A stretch of 64,000 nucleotides of DNA from Citreicoccus inhibens (GCF_019039035.1 NZ_JAHNZT010000014.1:62001-126000), one strand, 5' to 3'; positions 41,689-53,836 are shown, counted from the first letter of the stretch. Numbers and translations: made by a program. The notes: generated from the sequence alone by a model not told the origin.

Positions 41689-44600
41689 ATGCGAATCAAG
41701 CGCCTGGACATCACCGGCTTCAAATCCTTCATGGAGCGGAGCGTCTTCACCTTCGACGACGGCGTCACGGGCGTCGTGGGTCCCAACGGCTGCGGCAAGT
41801 CGAACGTCGTGGATGCCATCCGCTGGGTGATGGGCGAGCAGAGCGCGAAGAACTTGCGCGGCCGCGGGATGGAAGACGTCATCTTCAACGGCTCCGAGTC
41901 CAAGCAGCCGCTCAACATGGCCGAGGTGTCGCTCACCTTCCTGGTGGACGACACGGACACGCTGTCGCCGCAGTACCAGGGGTTCTCGGAGATCACCGTC
42001 ACGCGGCGCCTGTTCCGCAACGGTGACTCGGAGTACCTCATCAACAAGACGCTGTGCCGCCTGCTCGACATCACCGAGTTGTTCCTCGGCACGGGCGTGG
42101 GCACCAAGGCCTACTCCATCATCGAGCAGGGCCGCGTGGGCCTCATCGTCTCCAGCAAGCCGGAGGACCGCCGGCACCTCTTGGAGGAGGCCGCGGGCGT
42201 CACCAAGTACAAGGCCCGCCGCAAGGCCGCCGAGCGCAAGCTGGAGGCCACCGAGGCCAACCTCCTGCGCGTCGCGGACATCACCAACGAACTGGAGAAG
42301 CGGCTCGAGGTGCTGTCGCGCCAGTCCAAGAAGGCGGAGAAGTACAAGAAGCTCAAGGCGCGCATGCGGGACATCGACCTGCACGCGGCCAGCCACCGCT
42401 ACCTGGAGCTGGTGGGCGAGAAGAAGGTCCTCCAGTTCCGGCTGGAGAACCTGGGCACCGAGGAGCGCGAGAGCCTCGACCGCGTGAAGGAGCTGGAAGA
42501 GGCGATCACGCGTCGCCGCGCGGAGCTGGAGGCCGAGGGCGCGGCGCTGCAGCAGCTCGCCAGCGAAGTGCACTCGCTCGAGAGCGCCGTGCAGCGCGAT
42601 GCGCAGGACCTGGCCTACGGCCGCCGCGACCTGGAGGAGACGGGCGCGCGCGTGGCCCAGTCCCAGGCGGAGCTGGACGGGCTCCTGGCGCGTCAGGCCG
42701 AGATGGCGGACACCATGGCGGCCCGCGAGGCGGAGCTGTCGGGCATCGCGGGGGCGTGGAAGGAGGACGAGGTCGCGATGCAGGTGGCGCAGGAGGAGCA
42801 GCGCCGCGTCACGCACCTGCAGACGGAAGTGGCCCTGCGGCTGGAGCAGGAGCGCGCGGGACTGGTCGCCGTGGCGGCGCGACTGGCCAACCACGAGAGT
42901 AACCTCGTCAACCTGGCCCGGCAGCGCGGGGACCTGGAGTCGCGGCGGGCCAAGCTCCAGGGCGAGCTGGATGCCCTGCGCGCCCAGGAGCAGTCGCTGG
43001 ATCAGGTGCGCACCGACGCGGCCAAGCGCGTGGAGGACACGCGGCACCTGGCGCACGAGCTGGCGGAGCGAAAGGGCCAGGAGGAGGAGGCGCTCAACCG
43101 GACCCGCGCGGACTTCGCGGAGAACGAAATCCAGGTCATCGCGCTGCGCGAGGAGCTGAGCGACAAGCGCAGCCGCCTGGGCTCGCTTCAGGACATCCAG
43201 AAGAACTACGACGGCTTCGACCGCGGCGTGCGCGCCGTCATGGTGCGCGCGGCCGAGGCGGCGCGGGAGCAGGGAATCTTCGGCCTGGTGGCGGACGTGC
43301 TGAACGTCGCGCCGCGGTACGAGCGCGCCATCGAGGCGGCCCTGGGCGAGCGGCTCCAGCACGTCATCGTCGAGAGCCGCGACAAGGGCGTGGAGTTGGT
43401 GGAGTACCTCAAGGGGCACTCGGAGGGACGCGGCAGCTTCCTGCCGGTGCCCATGAGCGAGTCCCTGCCTCCGCCGGTGACGCCGGATTTCAACCGCGCG
43501 GGCGTGCTCGCGCACGCGCTGGGCGAGGTGACGTGCGAAGAGGCGCTCCAGCCGGTGGTGCGGCTGCTCCTGGGTGACGTGGTCATCGTGCAGGACGTGG
43601 CGGTGGCGCGCGCGTACGCGGAGTCCAGCGGCCCGGCCTGCACGCTGGTGACGCTGGAGGGCGAGGTGTTCCGCGCCGACGGCACCATCATCGGCGGTGA
43701 GCGCGAGGGCGCGGCGGTGGGCGCGCTCCAGAAGAAGCGGGAGATCGCCGAGCTGGCCGCCGAAGTGGCCCGGGTGGAGGAGCGCTACAACGAGATCCTC
43801 ACGCGCCACTACTCGCTCCAGAAGCAGATGGGGCACACCGAGGGGGTCCTCAAGGGCCTGGGCAAGGAGCAGCACGCCGAGGAGGTCAACCTCGCCAGCC
43901 AGGAGAAGGACCTGCACAAGGCGAGCGAGGACCTGGCCCGGGTGCGCGAGCGCCTGCGCTCGCTGGAGACGGAGGAGTCCCAGTTCGCGCAGAGCCACAC
44001 GGCGCTCGTGAACGAGGAGGAGACCAGCCGCGGCGAGGTGGCCCACGGACAGGCGGACCGCGAGGCCCGCGAGGAGCGGGTGCGTCAGCTCGCCGGCGAG
44101 ATGGAGAGCCTGCGCCAGCGCGCGGACGCGGCCTCGGCGGAGCTGACCGGGCTGCGCATCAAGGTCGCCGCCGGCAGCGAGCGCGGCGAGGCGGCCCGCA
44201 AGGAGCTGGAGAGCCTCATCACCCAGCGCAAGGACATGGAGTCGCGCACGGGCCGGTTGCAGTCCGTGGTGGCCGATGGCCGCGCGAAGGCCTCCGAGTT
44301 GGAGCGCCGCACCGAGGAGCTGGAGGCCGCCCGGGAGAAGCGCGCCGGCGAGCACCGGGTCTCCGCCGAGCTGTTGGAGACGCGCCGCGCCGCGCACACC
44401 ACCGCCTCGACGGAGGTGCGTGAGCAGGACACCCAGTTCCGCGAGCTGCGCGGCCGGGTGGAGGAGCTGATGCAGGGGCTCTCCACCATCAGCCTGCGCG
44501 AGCGGGAGATTGCCTTGGAGCTGGAGCACCTGGGCGCGGGCATCCGCGAGCGCCACCAGGTGGAGTTGGCCACCGAGCTGCACCGCTACCACCTGCTGGC

Positions 44601-45291
44601 GCCCCTGTCGCCCGAGGTCGAGGGCGAGCTGAAGGACCTGCGCGCCCAGGTAGAGAAGATGGGGGAGATCAACCTCACGGCCATCGACGAGCACGCGGAG
44701 CTGTCCAAGCGCTTCGACTTCCTCTCGGCGCAGCGCCGCGACCTGACGGACTCCATCAGCCAGCTCAAGGAGGCCATCGTTCGCATCGACGCCACCAGCC
44801 GCGAGCGCTTCAAGCAGACGTTCGACGTGGTGAACGACAAGTTCCAGGCCATCTTCCCGCGCCTGTTCGGCGGTGGCCGGGCCAGCCTGGTGTTGACGCA
44901 GGAGGGCCCCAACGGCGAGCCGGGCGTGGAGATTGTCGCGCAGCCGCCGGGCAAGAAGCTCCAGAGCGTCAACCTGCTCTCCGGTGGCGAGAAGGCGCTC
45001 ACGGCCGTGGCGCTCATCTTCGGCATCTTCCTCATCAAGCCCACGCCCTTCTGCCTCCTGGACGAGGTCGACGCGCCGCTGGATGAGGGCAACGTGGGCC
45101 GCTACAACGACATGGTGAAGGAGATGAGCCGTCAGTCGCAGTTCATCCTCATCACCCACAACAAGCGCACCATGGAGATCGCCGATACGCTGTACGGCGT
45201 CACCATGGAGGAGCCCGGCATCTCCAAGCTGGTCAGCGTGAAGATGCGCGAGGCCTCCGCGCACAACGACGACAAGGTCTCCGCCGCGTAG
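41689..45291 (+). CDS. smc: Chromosome segregation protein SMC
   Basis: 1200 residues from the ATG after CAGGAG. Walker A GPNGCGKS is at 31-38 in the N-terminal head (MRIKRLDITGFKSFMERS). Two long coiled coils flank a hinge (about 505-690; GIFGLVADVLNVAPRYERAI, DGTIIGGEREGAA). The C-terminal head carries the signature LLSGGEKALTAVALIF and Walker B FCLLDEVDAPLDEGN. It is the ATPase of the condensin that organises chromosomes. scpA and scpB are not in the window. Confidence 0.97.
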   Translation: MRIKRLDITGFKSFMERSVFTFDDGVTGVVGPNGCGKSNVVDAIRWVMGEQSAKNLRGRGMEDVIFNGSESKQPLNMAEVSLTFLVDDTDTLSPQYQGFSEITVTRRLFRNGDSEYLINKTLCRLLDITELFLGTGVGTKAYSIIEQGRVGLIVSSKPEDRRHLLEEAAGVTKYKARRKAAERKLEATEANLLRVADITNELEKRLEVLSRQSKKAEKYKKLKARMRDIDLHAASHRYLELVGEKKVLQFRLENLGTEERESLDRVKELEEAITRRRAELEAEGAALQQLASEVHSLESAVQRDAQDLAYGRRDLEETGARVAQSQAELDGLLARQAEMADTMAAREAELSGIAGAWKEDEVAMQVAQEEQRRVTHLQTEVALRLEQERAGLVAVAARLANHESNLVNLARQRGDLESRRAKLQGELDALRAQEQSLDQVRTDAAKRVEDTRHLAHELAERKGQEEEALNRTRADFAENEIQVIALREELSDKRSRLGSLQDIQKNYDGFDRGVRAVMVRAAEAAREQGIFGLVADVLNVAPRYERAIEAALGERLQHVIVESRDKGVELVEYLKGHSEGRGSFLPVPMSESLPPPVTPDFNRAGVLAHALGEVTCEEALQPVVRLLLGDVVIVQDVAVARAYAESSGPACTLVTLEGEVFRADGTIIGGEREGAAVGALQKKREIAELAAEVARVEERYNEILTRHYSLQKQMGHTEGVLKGLGKEQHAEEVNLASQEKDLHKASEDLARVRERLRSLETEESQFAQSHTALVNEEETSRGEVAHGQADREAREERVRQLAGEMESLRQRADAASAELTGLRIKVAAGSERGEAARKELESLITQRKDMESRTGRLQSVVADGRAKASELERRTEELEAAREKRAGEHRVSAELLETRRAAHTTASTEVREQDTQFRELRGRVEELMQGLSTISLREREIALELEHLGAGIRERHQVELATELHRYHLLAPLSPEVEGELKDLRAQVEKMGEINLTAIDEHAELSKRFDFLSAQRRDLTDSISQLKEAIVRIDATSRERFKQTFDVVNDKFQAIFPRLFGGGRASLVLTQEGPNGEPGVEIVAQPPGKKLQSVNLLSGGEKALTAVALIFGIFLIKPTPFCLLDEVDAPLDEGNVGRYNDMVKEMSRQSQFILITHNKRTMEIADTLYGVTMEEPGISKLVSVKMREASAHNDDKVSAA

Positions 45292-45358
45292 CGCGCGGAA
45301 GCGGCGTCCGGGGCCCGCGCGAGGGCCCTTTCCGGATGGCTCGGCGACGTTTGGACAG

Positions 45359-45395
45359 ACAAAAGGCGCGGGTCCCAGGTCGGGTCCCGCGCCTT
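45359..45395 (-). terminator. Rho-independent terminator after the 45429-46646 gene
   Basis: AAGGCGCGGG (45363-45372) pairs perfectly with CCCGCGCCTT (45386-45395). On the minus strand it is followed by TTTT. It lies between the convergent smc and lipoprotein genes, and the stem may serve both. Confidence 0.8.
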
Positions 45396-45428
45396 CGTCA
45401 TGTCAGGTCGGAGCGAGGCTCCGGCGGA

Positions 45429-46646
45429 CTACTTCTTCTTGGCCGGGGCCGGGCTGTACGTCTTCTTGGGGCACACGGCCTTGTCGGCCTCGACGCCCTG
45501 CTTCGCGGCGGTCAGCGCCTTCTGCGTCTCGGTGAGCGAGGTCTGCGTGGCCGTCTCGGCCTCCGCCCAGGCCGGGTCCTTCGGCTTGAGGTCCTGCTGC
45601 ACGAGCGTCAGCTGCGCCTGCTCCACGTCCTGCTGCGCCTGGATGGCGTCCGCGGTGCTGCTGGAGGCCTTCACCAGCGTGTTGCACTTGGTCTCGAGCT
45701 CGTCGAAGAGCTTGTAGTCCTTGGTCTTCTTGTAGCGGTCCACCACCGCGGCGTACGCCTCGGCGGCGGAGCCACGCGTGCCGCTGGCGACGGCCACGTC
45801 CGCGGCGCGCTGGGTGCGCACGAGCTCCAGCTGGAAGAAGCGCAGCTCGGGCGGGAGCGCGGTGGCCATGTCCGTCGCGGCCTCGGAGTTGTACGTGACG
45901 AAGCGGTACGGGACCTTCAGCGTGTCCACGGAGAGCTTCGCCGGCACCGCGGCCAGCTTCAGCTTGAGGCACGAGGCGAGCTGCTCACCCTCGGTGCTGC
46001 CCGCGGGGTCGAAGGTGATTTCCGTGGCCGTCGGCTGGCCCTTGGCGAGCGTGACGTGCGCCTGCAGCACGGGGGGCGTCTGCGTCTTGAAGGGCGCGTA
46101 GCACTCGCACCACGACTTCTGGGCCAGTCGCACCGCACCGGCGAAGTCCGAGCCGTCGTTGATGCCGTAGGTGACGGAGTTGTTGCCGGAGGCGGTCAGC
46201 TCGAACGGGATGCTGGCCGTGACGGGCTTGGCGCCGGCGGGCAGCGGGGCGGCCTTCACGCGCGCGTCCACCACCTGCTGGATGCACTGCTTGCCCTCGG
46301 GGGTGAGGTTCTCACCCTCGACGGTGTTGGTGGCGCTCTCCGGGGACACGGTCGACTTCACCGTGAGCTTGGTGGTGGCCGCGGGCCCGCGGTGCTTCGG
46401 GTCCACCAGGCACTCCATCACCTCCGGACGGGTGGCGAGGATGGCGCCCAGGAGCGCGCTGTCGTTGACCGGCTGGGGCAGCGTCACCTCGCGCGGGAAG
46501 CACGAGACGAGGTCGAACGGAGGCTGGTTGGTGATGCGCAGCTTCTCCTCGGTGGACAGCTTCTTCTGCTCACCGCCCTCGGTCTTCTGCTGACCGGCAC
46601 AGGCGGTGGTAAGGACGATGGAGGCGATCGCAAGACGGCGCATCAT
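45429..46646 (-). CDS. Lipoprotein of unknown function (AgmX/PglI-like segments)
   Basis: 405 residues. The signal MMRRLAIASIVLTTAC ends in a lipobox (Cys16). Two paired-Cys beta segments (about 60-150 and 160-240; PEVMECLVDPKHRG...GKQCIQQVVDARV) resemble the C-terminal domain of AgmX/PglI gliding proteins. The rest is helical, with ADAIQAQQDVEQAQLTLVQQ likely forming a coiled coil and a Lys-rich tail. The gap to the FHA regulator upstream is only 40 bp, so they may be co-transcribed. Confidence 0.8.
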   Translation of the reverse strand: MMRRLAIASIVLTTACAGQQKTEGGEQKKLSTEEKLRITNQPPFDLVSCFPREVTLPQPVNDSALLGAILATRPEVMECLVDPKHRGPAATTKLTVKSTVSPESATNTVEGENLTPEGKQCIQQVVDARVKAAPLPAGAKPVTASIPFELTASGNNSVTYGINDGSDFAGAVRLAQKSWCECYAPFKTQTPPVLQAHVTLAKGQPTATEITFDPAGSTEGEQLASCLKLKLAAVPAKLSVDTLKVPYRFVTYNSEAATDMATALPPELRFFQLELVRTQRAADVAVASGTRGSAAEAYAAVVDRYKKTKDYKLFDELETKCNTLVKASSSTADAIQAQQDVEQAQLTLVQQDLKPKDPAWAEAETATQTSLTETQKALTAAKQGVEADKAVCPKKTYSPAPAKKK

Positions 46647-46686
46647 GACGTGGGGTTCTCCCTCGGTTGGGGACAGCGGGGGGCAC

Positions 46687-48072
<1,386 letters not shown>

Positions 48073-48207
48073 GGGCGCTCGCCCTTCCTCTCGGGGCCGC
48101 GAGGGGCGGAGGCTCCCATCCGGCCTGGGTACGCCCTGTTTAGGAGGGAGAGGACATGACGGGCAAGACAAACAAGTCCCCCCGGAATGATCCGCCCCAG
48201 ATGTCAG

Positions 48208-49230
48208 TCAGGGCAACAACACGGGCAGCGTGGCGCCGGATGCCCGCTTGACACGCGCCTCCACGGGCACAGGTGCCAGCCGCGCGCGGGCCAGGGCCTG
48301 GGGCAGGGCGGGGCGCCCATCCAGCGTGAGCACGATGTCCCCGGGCACCAGCTTTCCACTCGCGGGGCCCTCGCGCACGAGCAGGCCCGGGGGCGCGCTC
48401 TGCAGGGCGTTGAGCAGGGTGTCCTCCTCACCGGGGTTGGCGAAGCGCAGGCGCTGGTGGCGCAGCACCTCGGCGTCCAGCGCGTCGCGCTGGGACAGCT
48501 CCTCGGTCAGGTCCAAGGCCTCCCAGGGCACCCAGGCCACCCGGCCCATGGCGGGGGCGGGCACGCGGGGCTGTTGCAGCGAGCCGCCCAAGGCGCGCAG
48601 GGCCTCGCGGGTGAGCAGCTCCATCATCGCGGTGAGCTCGGGGGCGGGATCGGCGCCCTCGTCCGCGCGCTCGGCGAAGGGGTTCACGGCGGCCTCGGCG
48701 GAGACCTCCAGCACGAGCTGCTGGGAGGCCGGGTGCACCACCTCCACGTGGCCCACGTAGGTGACGTCCTCCGAGGCGGCATGGCCCACCGTGCGGCCCT
48801 TGGCGTCCTCCAACTCGTGCGAGCCGGACTGCGTGCGCTTCTCAGCCCAGGGGCGCAGCACCAGCGCGGCGTCGGGGCGGACGCCATAGGGGGCCAGCAC
48901 GGCCACGGCGTCGCTGGCGGCCCAGGCGTTGTCGTCGTCGGGGCGGTAGACCCGCACCTCGGTGGGGCCGAAGAACAAGGCCGTGTCACCGGCCTCGGCC
49001 ACGCCCACGGAGACCAGCCGCTGCGACAGCTCCACCGAGCGCCACGCGGGCGAGCTCCACCGGAAGCCGAACGGGTAGACGATGATGGCGGACGCGGCGA
49101 GGCGCGCCGGCGCGGCATCGGAGCGCCGCACCTGGGGGCCGCGGCTGCCCTGGCACGCGGCGCTGAGGCACGCGAGCGCGACGAGGGCCACGGCGGCGCG
49201 CGAACGGGACGAGGGGCCGAGGGGGTTCAC
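48208..49230 (-). CDS. Lipoprotein with PDZ-like C-terminus
   Basis: 340 residues from a GTG; the signal VALVALACLSAAC gives a lipobox (Cys24). The middle (about 30-245) is a domain of unknown type with VSVGVAEAGDTALFFGPTEV and PYGVRPDAALVLRPWAEKR. The last about 90 residues (LLNALQSAPPGLLVREGPAS, GKLVPGDIVLTLDGRPALPQ) look like a PDZ domain. No protease domain is present. I cannot assign a function. Confidence 0.75.
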   Translation of the reverse strand: MNPLGPSSRSRAAVALVALACLSAACQGSRGPQVRRSDAAPARLAASAIIVYPFGFRWSSPAWRSVELSQRLVSVGVAEAGDTALFFGPTEVRVYRPDDDNAWAASDAVAVLAPYGVRPDAALVLRPWAEKRTQSGSHELEDAKGRTVGHAASEDVTYVGHVEVVHPASQQLVLEVSAEAAVNPFAERADEGADPAPELTAMMELLTREALRALGGSLQQPRVPAPAMGRVAWVPWEALDLTEELSQRDALDAEVLRHQRLRFANPGEEDTLLNALQSAPPGLLVREGPASGKLVPGDIVLTLDGRPALPQALARARLAPVPVEARVKRASGATLPVLLP

Positions 49231-49285
49231 CCCCCGAAGTGAAGACGAAGACCCCCTCGGGAATCCAGTCCGGGGCCAGTTTTCG

Positions 49286-49687
49286 CTAGTACGTCGCGGG
49301 CGAGTCGCTGGCGGGGAAGGACTCCTTGGACTGCAGGTCCACGATGTCGTCCCAGGCATTCCCGCCCGACTTCACGCCCTCGCTCACCTGCGTCCGCACG
49401 CTCGCGCCCCGGGCGCCCGCCTTCTTCGCCGCGCCCCCTCGAGCCCGCCGCGCGTCCTCGGGGCGCGCTCCCAGCCGGGCCGCGAGCAGGTTCTTCGCGC
49501 GCTCCAGCAGGTGCTGCTGCTCCTCGCGCCAGTCCTGGAAGAGCTGCCGGTGGGCCGGGTCGCCCGAGGGGCCCGCGTCCGCCAGGGCCCGCTCGCAGGC
49601 CGCCACGCCCTTCGTGAGGTGGTACACCGCCCCCACGAGGGCGGAGGTCTCGTCGTGGGTGCCCGCCTGCCGCGCGTTGCCTGCCAT
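49286..49687 (-). CDS. Small protein ending in an ESFPASD motif
   Basis: 133 residues with no signal. The first about 70 form a helical pair (TSALVGAVYHLTKGVAACER, QDWREEQQHLLERAKNLLAA). A basic Ala/Arg/Gly stretch follows. The end reads DIVDLQSKESFPASDSPATY, close to the short ESFPASDPP tail found at the ends of many otherwise unrelated bacterial proteins, whose role is unknown. It converges on no near gene and starts 94 nt from the glutaredoxin gene. Confidence 0.72.
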   Translation of the reverse strand: MAGNARQAGTHDETSALVGAVYHLTKGVAACERALADAGPSGDPAHRQLFQDWREEQQHLLERAKNLLAARLGARPEDARRARGGAAKKAGARGASVRTQVSEGVKSGGNAWDDIVDLQSKESFPASDSPATY

Positions 49688-49781
49688 GGTGCTCCTCCCG
49701 AGCGTTGGGTGCCTCTGTCAGCAAAGCTATGCACGAGACAGGGGCACGCGGAGGCGCGGGGCGGCTGTTCGCCCGGCCCCT

Positions 49782-50039
49782 TCAGGCCTGGAGCATCGGG
49801 TCCAGCTTGCCCTCGTTGTCCAGGCGGGCCAGGTCCGAGTAGCCACCCACGTGGTCATCGCCGATGAAGATCTGCGGCACGGTGCGCTGGCCACCGCTGC
49901 GCTCCACCAGCCGGGCGCGCTCGTCATCGTCGCCGGTGACGTCCACCTCTTCGTAGTCCACGCCCTTGCGCTTGAGCAGGTCCTTGGCCCGGAGGCAAAA
50001 GCCGCAATAGTTCGTCGTATAGATTTTCACGGGCTTCAT
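49782..50039 (-). CDS. grxC: Glutaredoxin (GrxC-type)
   Basis: 85 residues from the ATG at 50039, with GGAGGG upstream. The redox motif is CGFC (Cys12, Cys15) after VKIYTTNY. TVPQIFIGDDHVGGYSDLARLD contains the conserved cis-Pro and the glutathione-binding GG-D. It is 85 residues long, typical of class I glutaredoxins. The classic CPYC is replaced by CGFC, which may shift its redox potential. Confidence 0.93.
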   Translation of the reverse strand: MKPVKIYTTNYCGFCLRAKDLLKRKGVDYEEVDVTGDDDERARLVERSGGQRTVPQIFIGDDHVGGYSDLARLDNEGKLDPMLQA

Positions 50040-50121
50040 GGGGGACTCCCTCCTTCTTCCTGTTCCCCAGAGTAAGGGCCCCCCTCGCGCGCCGCCACCG
50101 TCGCGACCGCCTGAACGCACG

Positions 50122-50157
50122 AAGGCCCCCGGCTCCCGCGAGGGAACCGGAGGCCTT
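50122..50157 (-). terminator. Imperfect hairpin downstream of groEL
   Basis: AAGGCC...GGCCTT with inner CCGG/CCGG and CCC/GGG pairs and two small mismatches, 53 bp after the groEL stop. There is no clear T-run, so it may not be a classical intrinsic terminator. Confidence 0.5.
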
Positions 50158-50209
50158 GGGTCCTTCCATCACCCCGGCGCGAGCGCCGGAGTCAGGAGGG
50201 ACGGGGCGA

Positions 50210-51901
<1,692 letters not shown>

Positions 51902-52192
51902 CTACTTCTCGATCACGCCGAGCACATCCTCCTCGCGGAGGATGAGGTGCTCCTCGCCGTCCAGCTTGATCTCCGTCCCGGCGTACTTGCTGAAGAGGAT
52001 GGTGTCGCCCGCCTTGATGTCGAGGGGACGAACCTTGCCGTCCTCCTGCACCTTGCCGTTACCGACGGCGATCACCTTGCCCTCGAGGGGCTTCTCCTTG
52101 GCGGTGTCCGGGATGAAGAGGCCGCCCTTGGTCTTGTTCTCCTCGGCGACGCGCTTGACGATGAGCCGATCCTGCAGGGGACGAATCTTCAT
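51902..52192 (-). CDS. groS: Co-chaperonin GroES
   Basis: 96 residues. It starts [20 protein letters not shown] and has the mobile-loop region [13 protein letters not shown] and the conserved [17 protein letters not shown]. It is the first gene of the groESL operon. CIRCE and a strong promoter lie upstream, so HrcA repression and heat induction are expected. Confidence 0.98.
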   Translation of the reverse strand: MKIRPLQDRLIVKRVAEENKTKGGLFIPDTAKEKPLEGKVIAVGNGKVQEDGKVRPLDIKAGDTILFSKYAGTEIKLDGEEHLILREEDVLGVIEK

Positions 52193-52268
52193 GAGTTGCT
52201 CCTTGCTCCACGAGAAGGACGCCCGTTCCGGCAGGTGCCGGTCGGTGCGCCGGTGGGGGGTTGACGAA

Positions 52269-52283
52269 GGGTCGTGACGACCC
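52269..52283. promoter_or_regulatory. 15-bp palindrome in the groESL leader
   Basis: GGGTCGT-G-ACGACCC, between CIRCE and the groES start. It could be a leader-RNA hairpin or a second operator. Not recognised. Confidence 0.4.
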
Positions 52284-52289
52284 GCGGCA

Positions 52290-52316
52290 TTAGCACTCGA
52301 ACCACCCGAGTGCTAA
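52290..52316 (-). promoter_or_regulatory. CIRCE element of groESL
   Basis: TTAGCACTC, 9 nt, GAGTGCTAA: an exact match to the HrcA operator consensus, just downstream of the predicted -10 box. HrcA repression is established for this element in other bacteria; hrcA is not in the window. Confidence 0.95.
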
Positions 52317-52332
52317 TGCCTGAGCGCGCGGG

Positions 52333-52360
52333 ATAATAACCAGGGTCTTTGACCCGTCAA
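52333..52360 (-). promoter_or_regulatory. Sigma-70-type promoter of groESL
   Basis: On the minus strand TTGACG (52360-52355), 16 bp, TATTAT (52338-52333). Transcription would start near 52325, so CIRCE covers the early transcribed region. Confidence 0.8.
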
Positions 52361-52473
52361 GCGACGACGGGGCACCGTTCCGTGCAGCGCTAAACACCTG
52401 ACGTCGTTGCGCTTTTGGGCCACTCGGGCCCAGTGTGTCCGCGCGCTTCAACCCCCGCCGCGCCCGCTCCGAA

Positions 52474-52500
52474 TTGGCACTCGGAGGTGGCGAGTGCCAG
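52474..52500. promoter_or_regulatory. Second CIRCE-like element
   Basis: TTGGCACTC, 9 nt (GGAGGTGGC), GAGTGCCAG: the CIRCE layout with one mismatch between the arms and two changes from the consensus TTAGCACTC. It lies 82 bp upstream of the gene starting at 52583, on the opposite side from groES, and could place that gene pair under HrcA. Confidence 0.6.
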
Positions 52501-52582
52501 CGTAACCCATTGGAATCACTCAGGGTGCCTTTTGCTGTGCTCCAGGCCTGTTGCTAGCGTTGCGGGAGGCTTGGAGGTGTCG

Positions 52583-53179
52583 ATGAGTGGACTGGTGGCT
52601 TCCTCTTCCCTGAAGGAATTCTTCAAGTCGTTGCTGGACGAGGTCCTGGCCCGTCAACGGGTGGGGCTGACGGAGGGCGCGGAGTTCTACCTGGTCAACC
52701 TGCTGTCGGACTTCGCGGCCACGGACGCGCTGTTCAACCGGGACGCGGAGGGCCGGAGGGACCACGAGCCGCTCGCGCTGCTCTATCACCGGGCCCTTCA
52801 GCAGGAGCGCGAGGAGCGGATCCGCACGCTGCGGCGCCTGGGCGACGTGTCGCTCTACAAGGCCGGCTTCTTCTCGGGGGCACTGCAGCACGGCCTGGTG
52901 GGGCCGGACTACTACATCCAGATGGGCGGCTCGGCGTACGGGCAGGTGGCGGCGCTGGCGCCGGCGTCGGGCTTCGCCGCGGTGTACCGGGAGCTGTGCG
53001 AGAAGTTCCGGGCCCTGGTGTCGCTGCTAGAGGAGATCGCCGCGCGCGGCATGGTGCGCGCGGGCCCCAGCGGGGCGCTCAAGGTCTACGAGTCCTGGTC
53101 TCGCACCGGCGACGACAAGCTGGAGCGGGTGCTGGTGGAGGCCGGGCTCGTCACGCGCAAGGGCTCCTTGCCCAACTGA
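52583..53179 (+). CDS. Conserved-looking hypothetical protein
   Basis: 198 residues from the ATG after GGAGGT. It is mainly helical: SLKEFFKSLLDEVLARQRVG, EFYLVNLLSDFAATDALFN, EREERIRTLRRLGDVSLYKA, then GGSAYGQVAALAPASGFAAV. No signal, membrane segment or known motif is seen. It is 9 nt ahead of the 215-residue gene, so the pair form an operon, with the CIRCE-like element 82 bp upstream. I do not recognise the family. Confidence 0.8.
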   Translation: MSGLVASSSLKEFFKSLLDEVLARQRVGLTEGAEFYLVNLLSDFAATDALFNRDAEGRRDHEPLALLYHRALQQEREERIRTLRRLGDVSLYKAGFFSGALQHGLVGPDYYIQMGGSAYGQVAALAPASGFAAVYRELCEKFRALVSLLEEIAARGMVRAGPSGALKVYESWSRTGDDKLERVLVEAGLVTRKGSLPN

Positions 53180-53188
53180 GGAGGCGCG

Positions 53189-53836
53189 ATGATTGCCCGG
53201 CTGCAGGATCATCTGGAGGCCATCTACGGCTTCACATGCGAGGCGAGGGCCGAGGCCTTCGTGGTGGACACCGAGGCGGCGGTGCAGTTGGGCGGCAGTG
53301 GCCATGGCTCGGAGGAGCTGCTCGTGAGCGTGGACGCGGACGGGGAGGGGCTGGAGCTGGCCCTGTACCTGGCGCCCTCGCTGCTGGCGCGCCTCAAGCC
53401 GTACGAGGCGGGCCCGCTGGGGCAGGTGCTGGACGCGGACCTGGATGGCTACTGCCAGGTTACCGAGGGCGTCAGCCACTTCCTCTACGTGGCCCACACG
53501 GCCCACTACGAACGCACCGTGTCCTTGTTGGAGCTGGAGGCCCAGGCGGAGGTGGACAAGTTCGCGGTGTGCCTGCTGCACCGCTGGGGCGAGGGCGTCC
53601 AGGCCTGGGCTGGGGAACTCCGGAGCCGGCTGTTCGACCGGGTGTCCTACCCGCCGCGCCTGTCCTCTCAGGAGCGCTGGCGGTACGAGGAGGCCAATCG
53701 CCTGTCGCGGCGCTTCTGCTCCCGCCTCATGGGGCACGTCATCGGGAGGCGGTTGGATCGACTCCTGGGCGACCTGCGCTACGCCTACCGGCTGGGGGCC
53801 GAGGCCAAGCTGCGGCACTTCGCCCACGGCGGTTGA
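53189..53836 (+). CDS. Hypothetical protein, partner of the preceding gene
   Basis: 215 residues. The N-terminal half is alpha/beta (FVVDTEAAVQLGGSGHGSEE, LLVSVDADGEGLELALYLAP) and the C-terminal half helical with conserved-looking EANRLSRRFCSRLMGHVIGR. It contains YCQVTEGVSHFLYVAHTAHY, where Cys and several His could bind a metal. The gap from the previous gene is 9 nt. It is 37 nt before the Nudix gene. No function can be assigned. Confidence 0.8.
   Translation: MIARLQDHLEAIYGFTCEARAEAFVVDTEAAVQLGGSGHGSEELLVSVDADGEGLELALYLAPSLLARLKPYEAGPLGQVLDADLDGYCQVTEGVSHFLYVAHTAHYERTVSLLELEAQAEVDKFAVCLLHRWGEGVQAWAGELRSRLFDRVSYPPRLSSQERWRYEEANRLSRRFCSRLMGHVIGRRLDRLLGDLRYAYRLGAEAKLRHFAHGG

Noticed and set aside
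41659-45264. A very long open frame antisense to smc, and similar long antisense frames over the ScfR-type gene, the first caspase operon, the PPC lipoprotein and groEL.
   Set aside because: High third-position GC leaves few stops in the opposite strand. These frames have Arg/His/Ala/Leu-heavy composition and no ribosome site or motif, while the sense genes are firmly identified.
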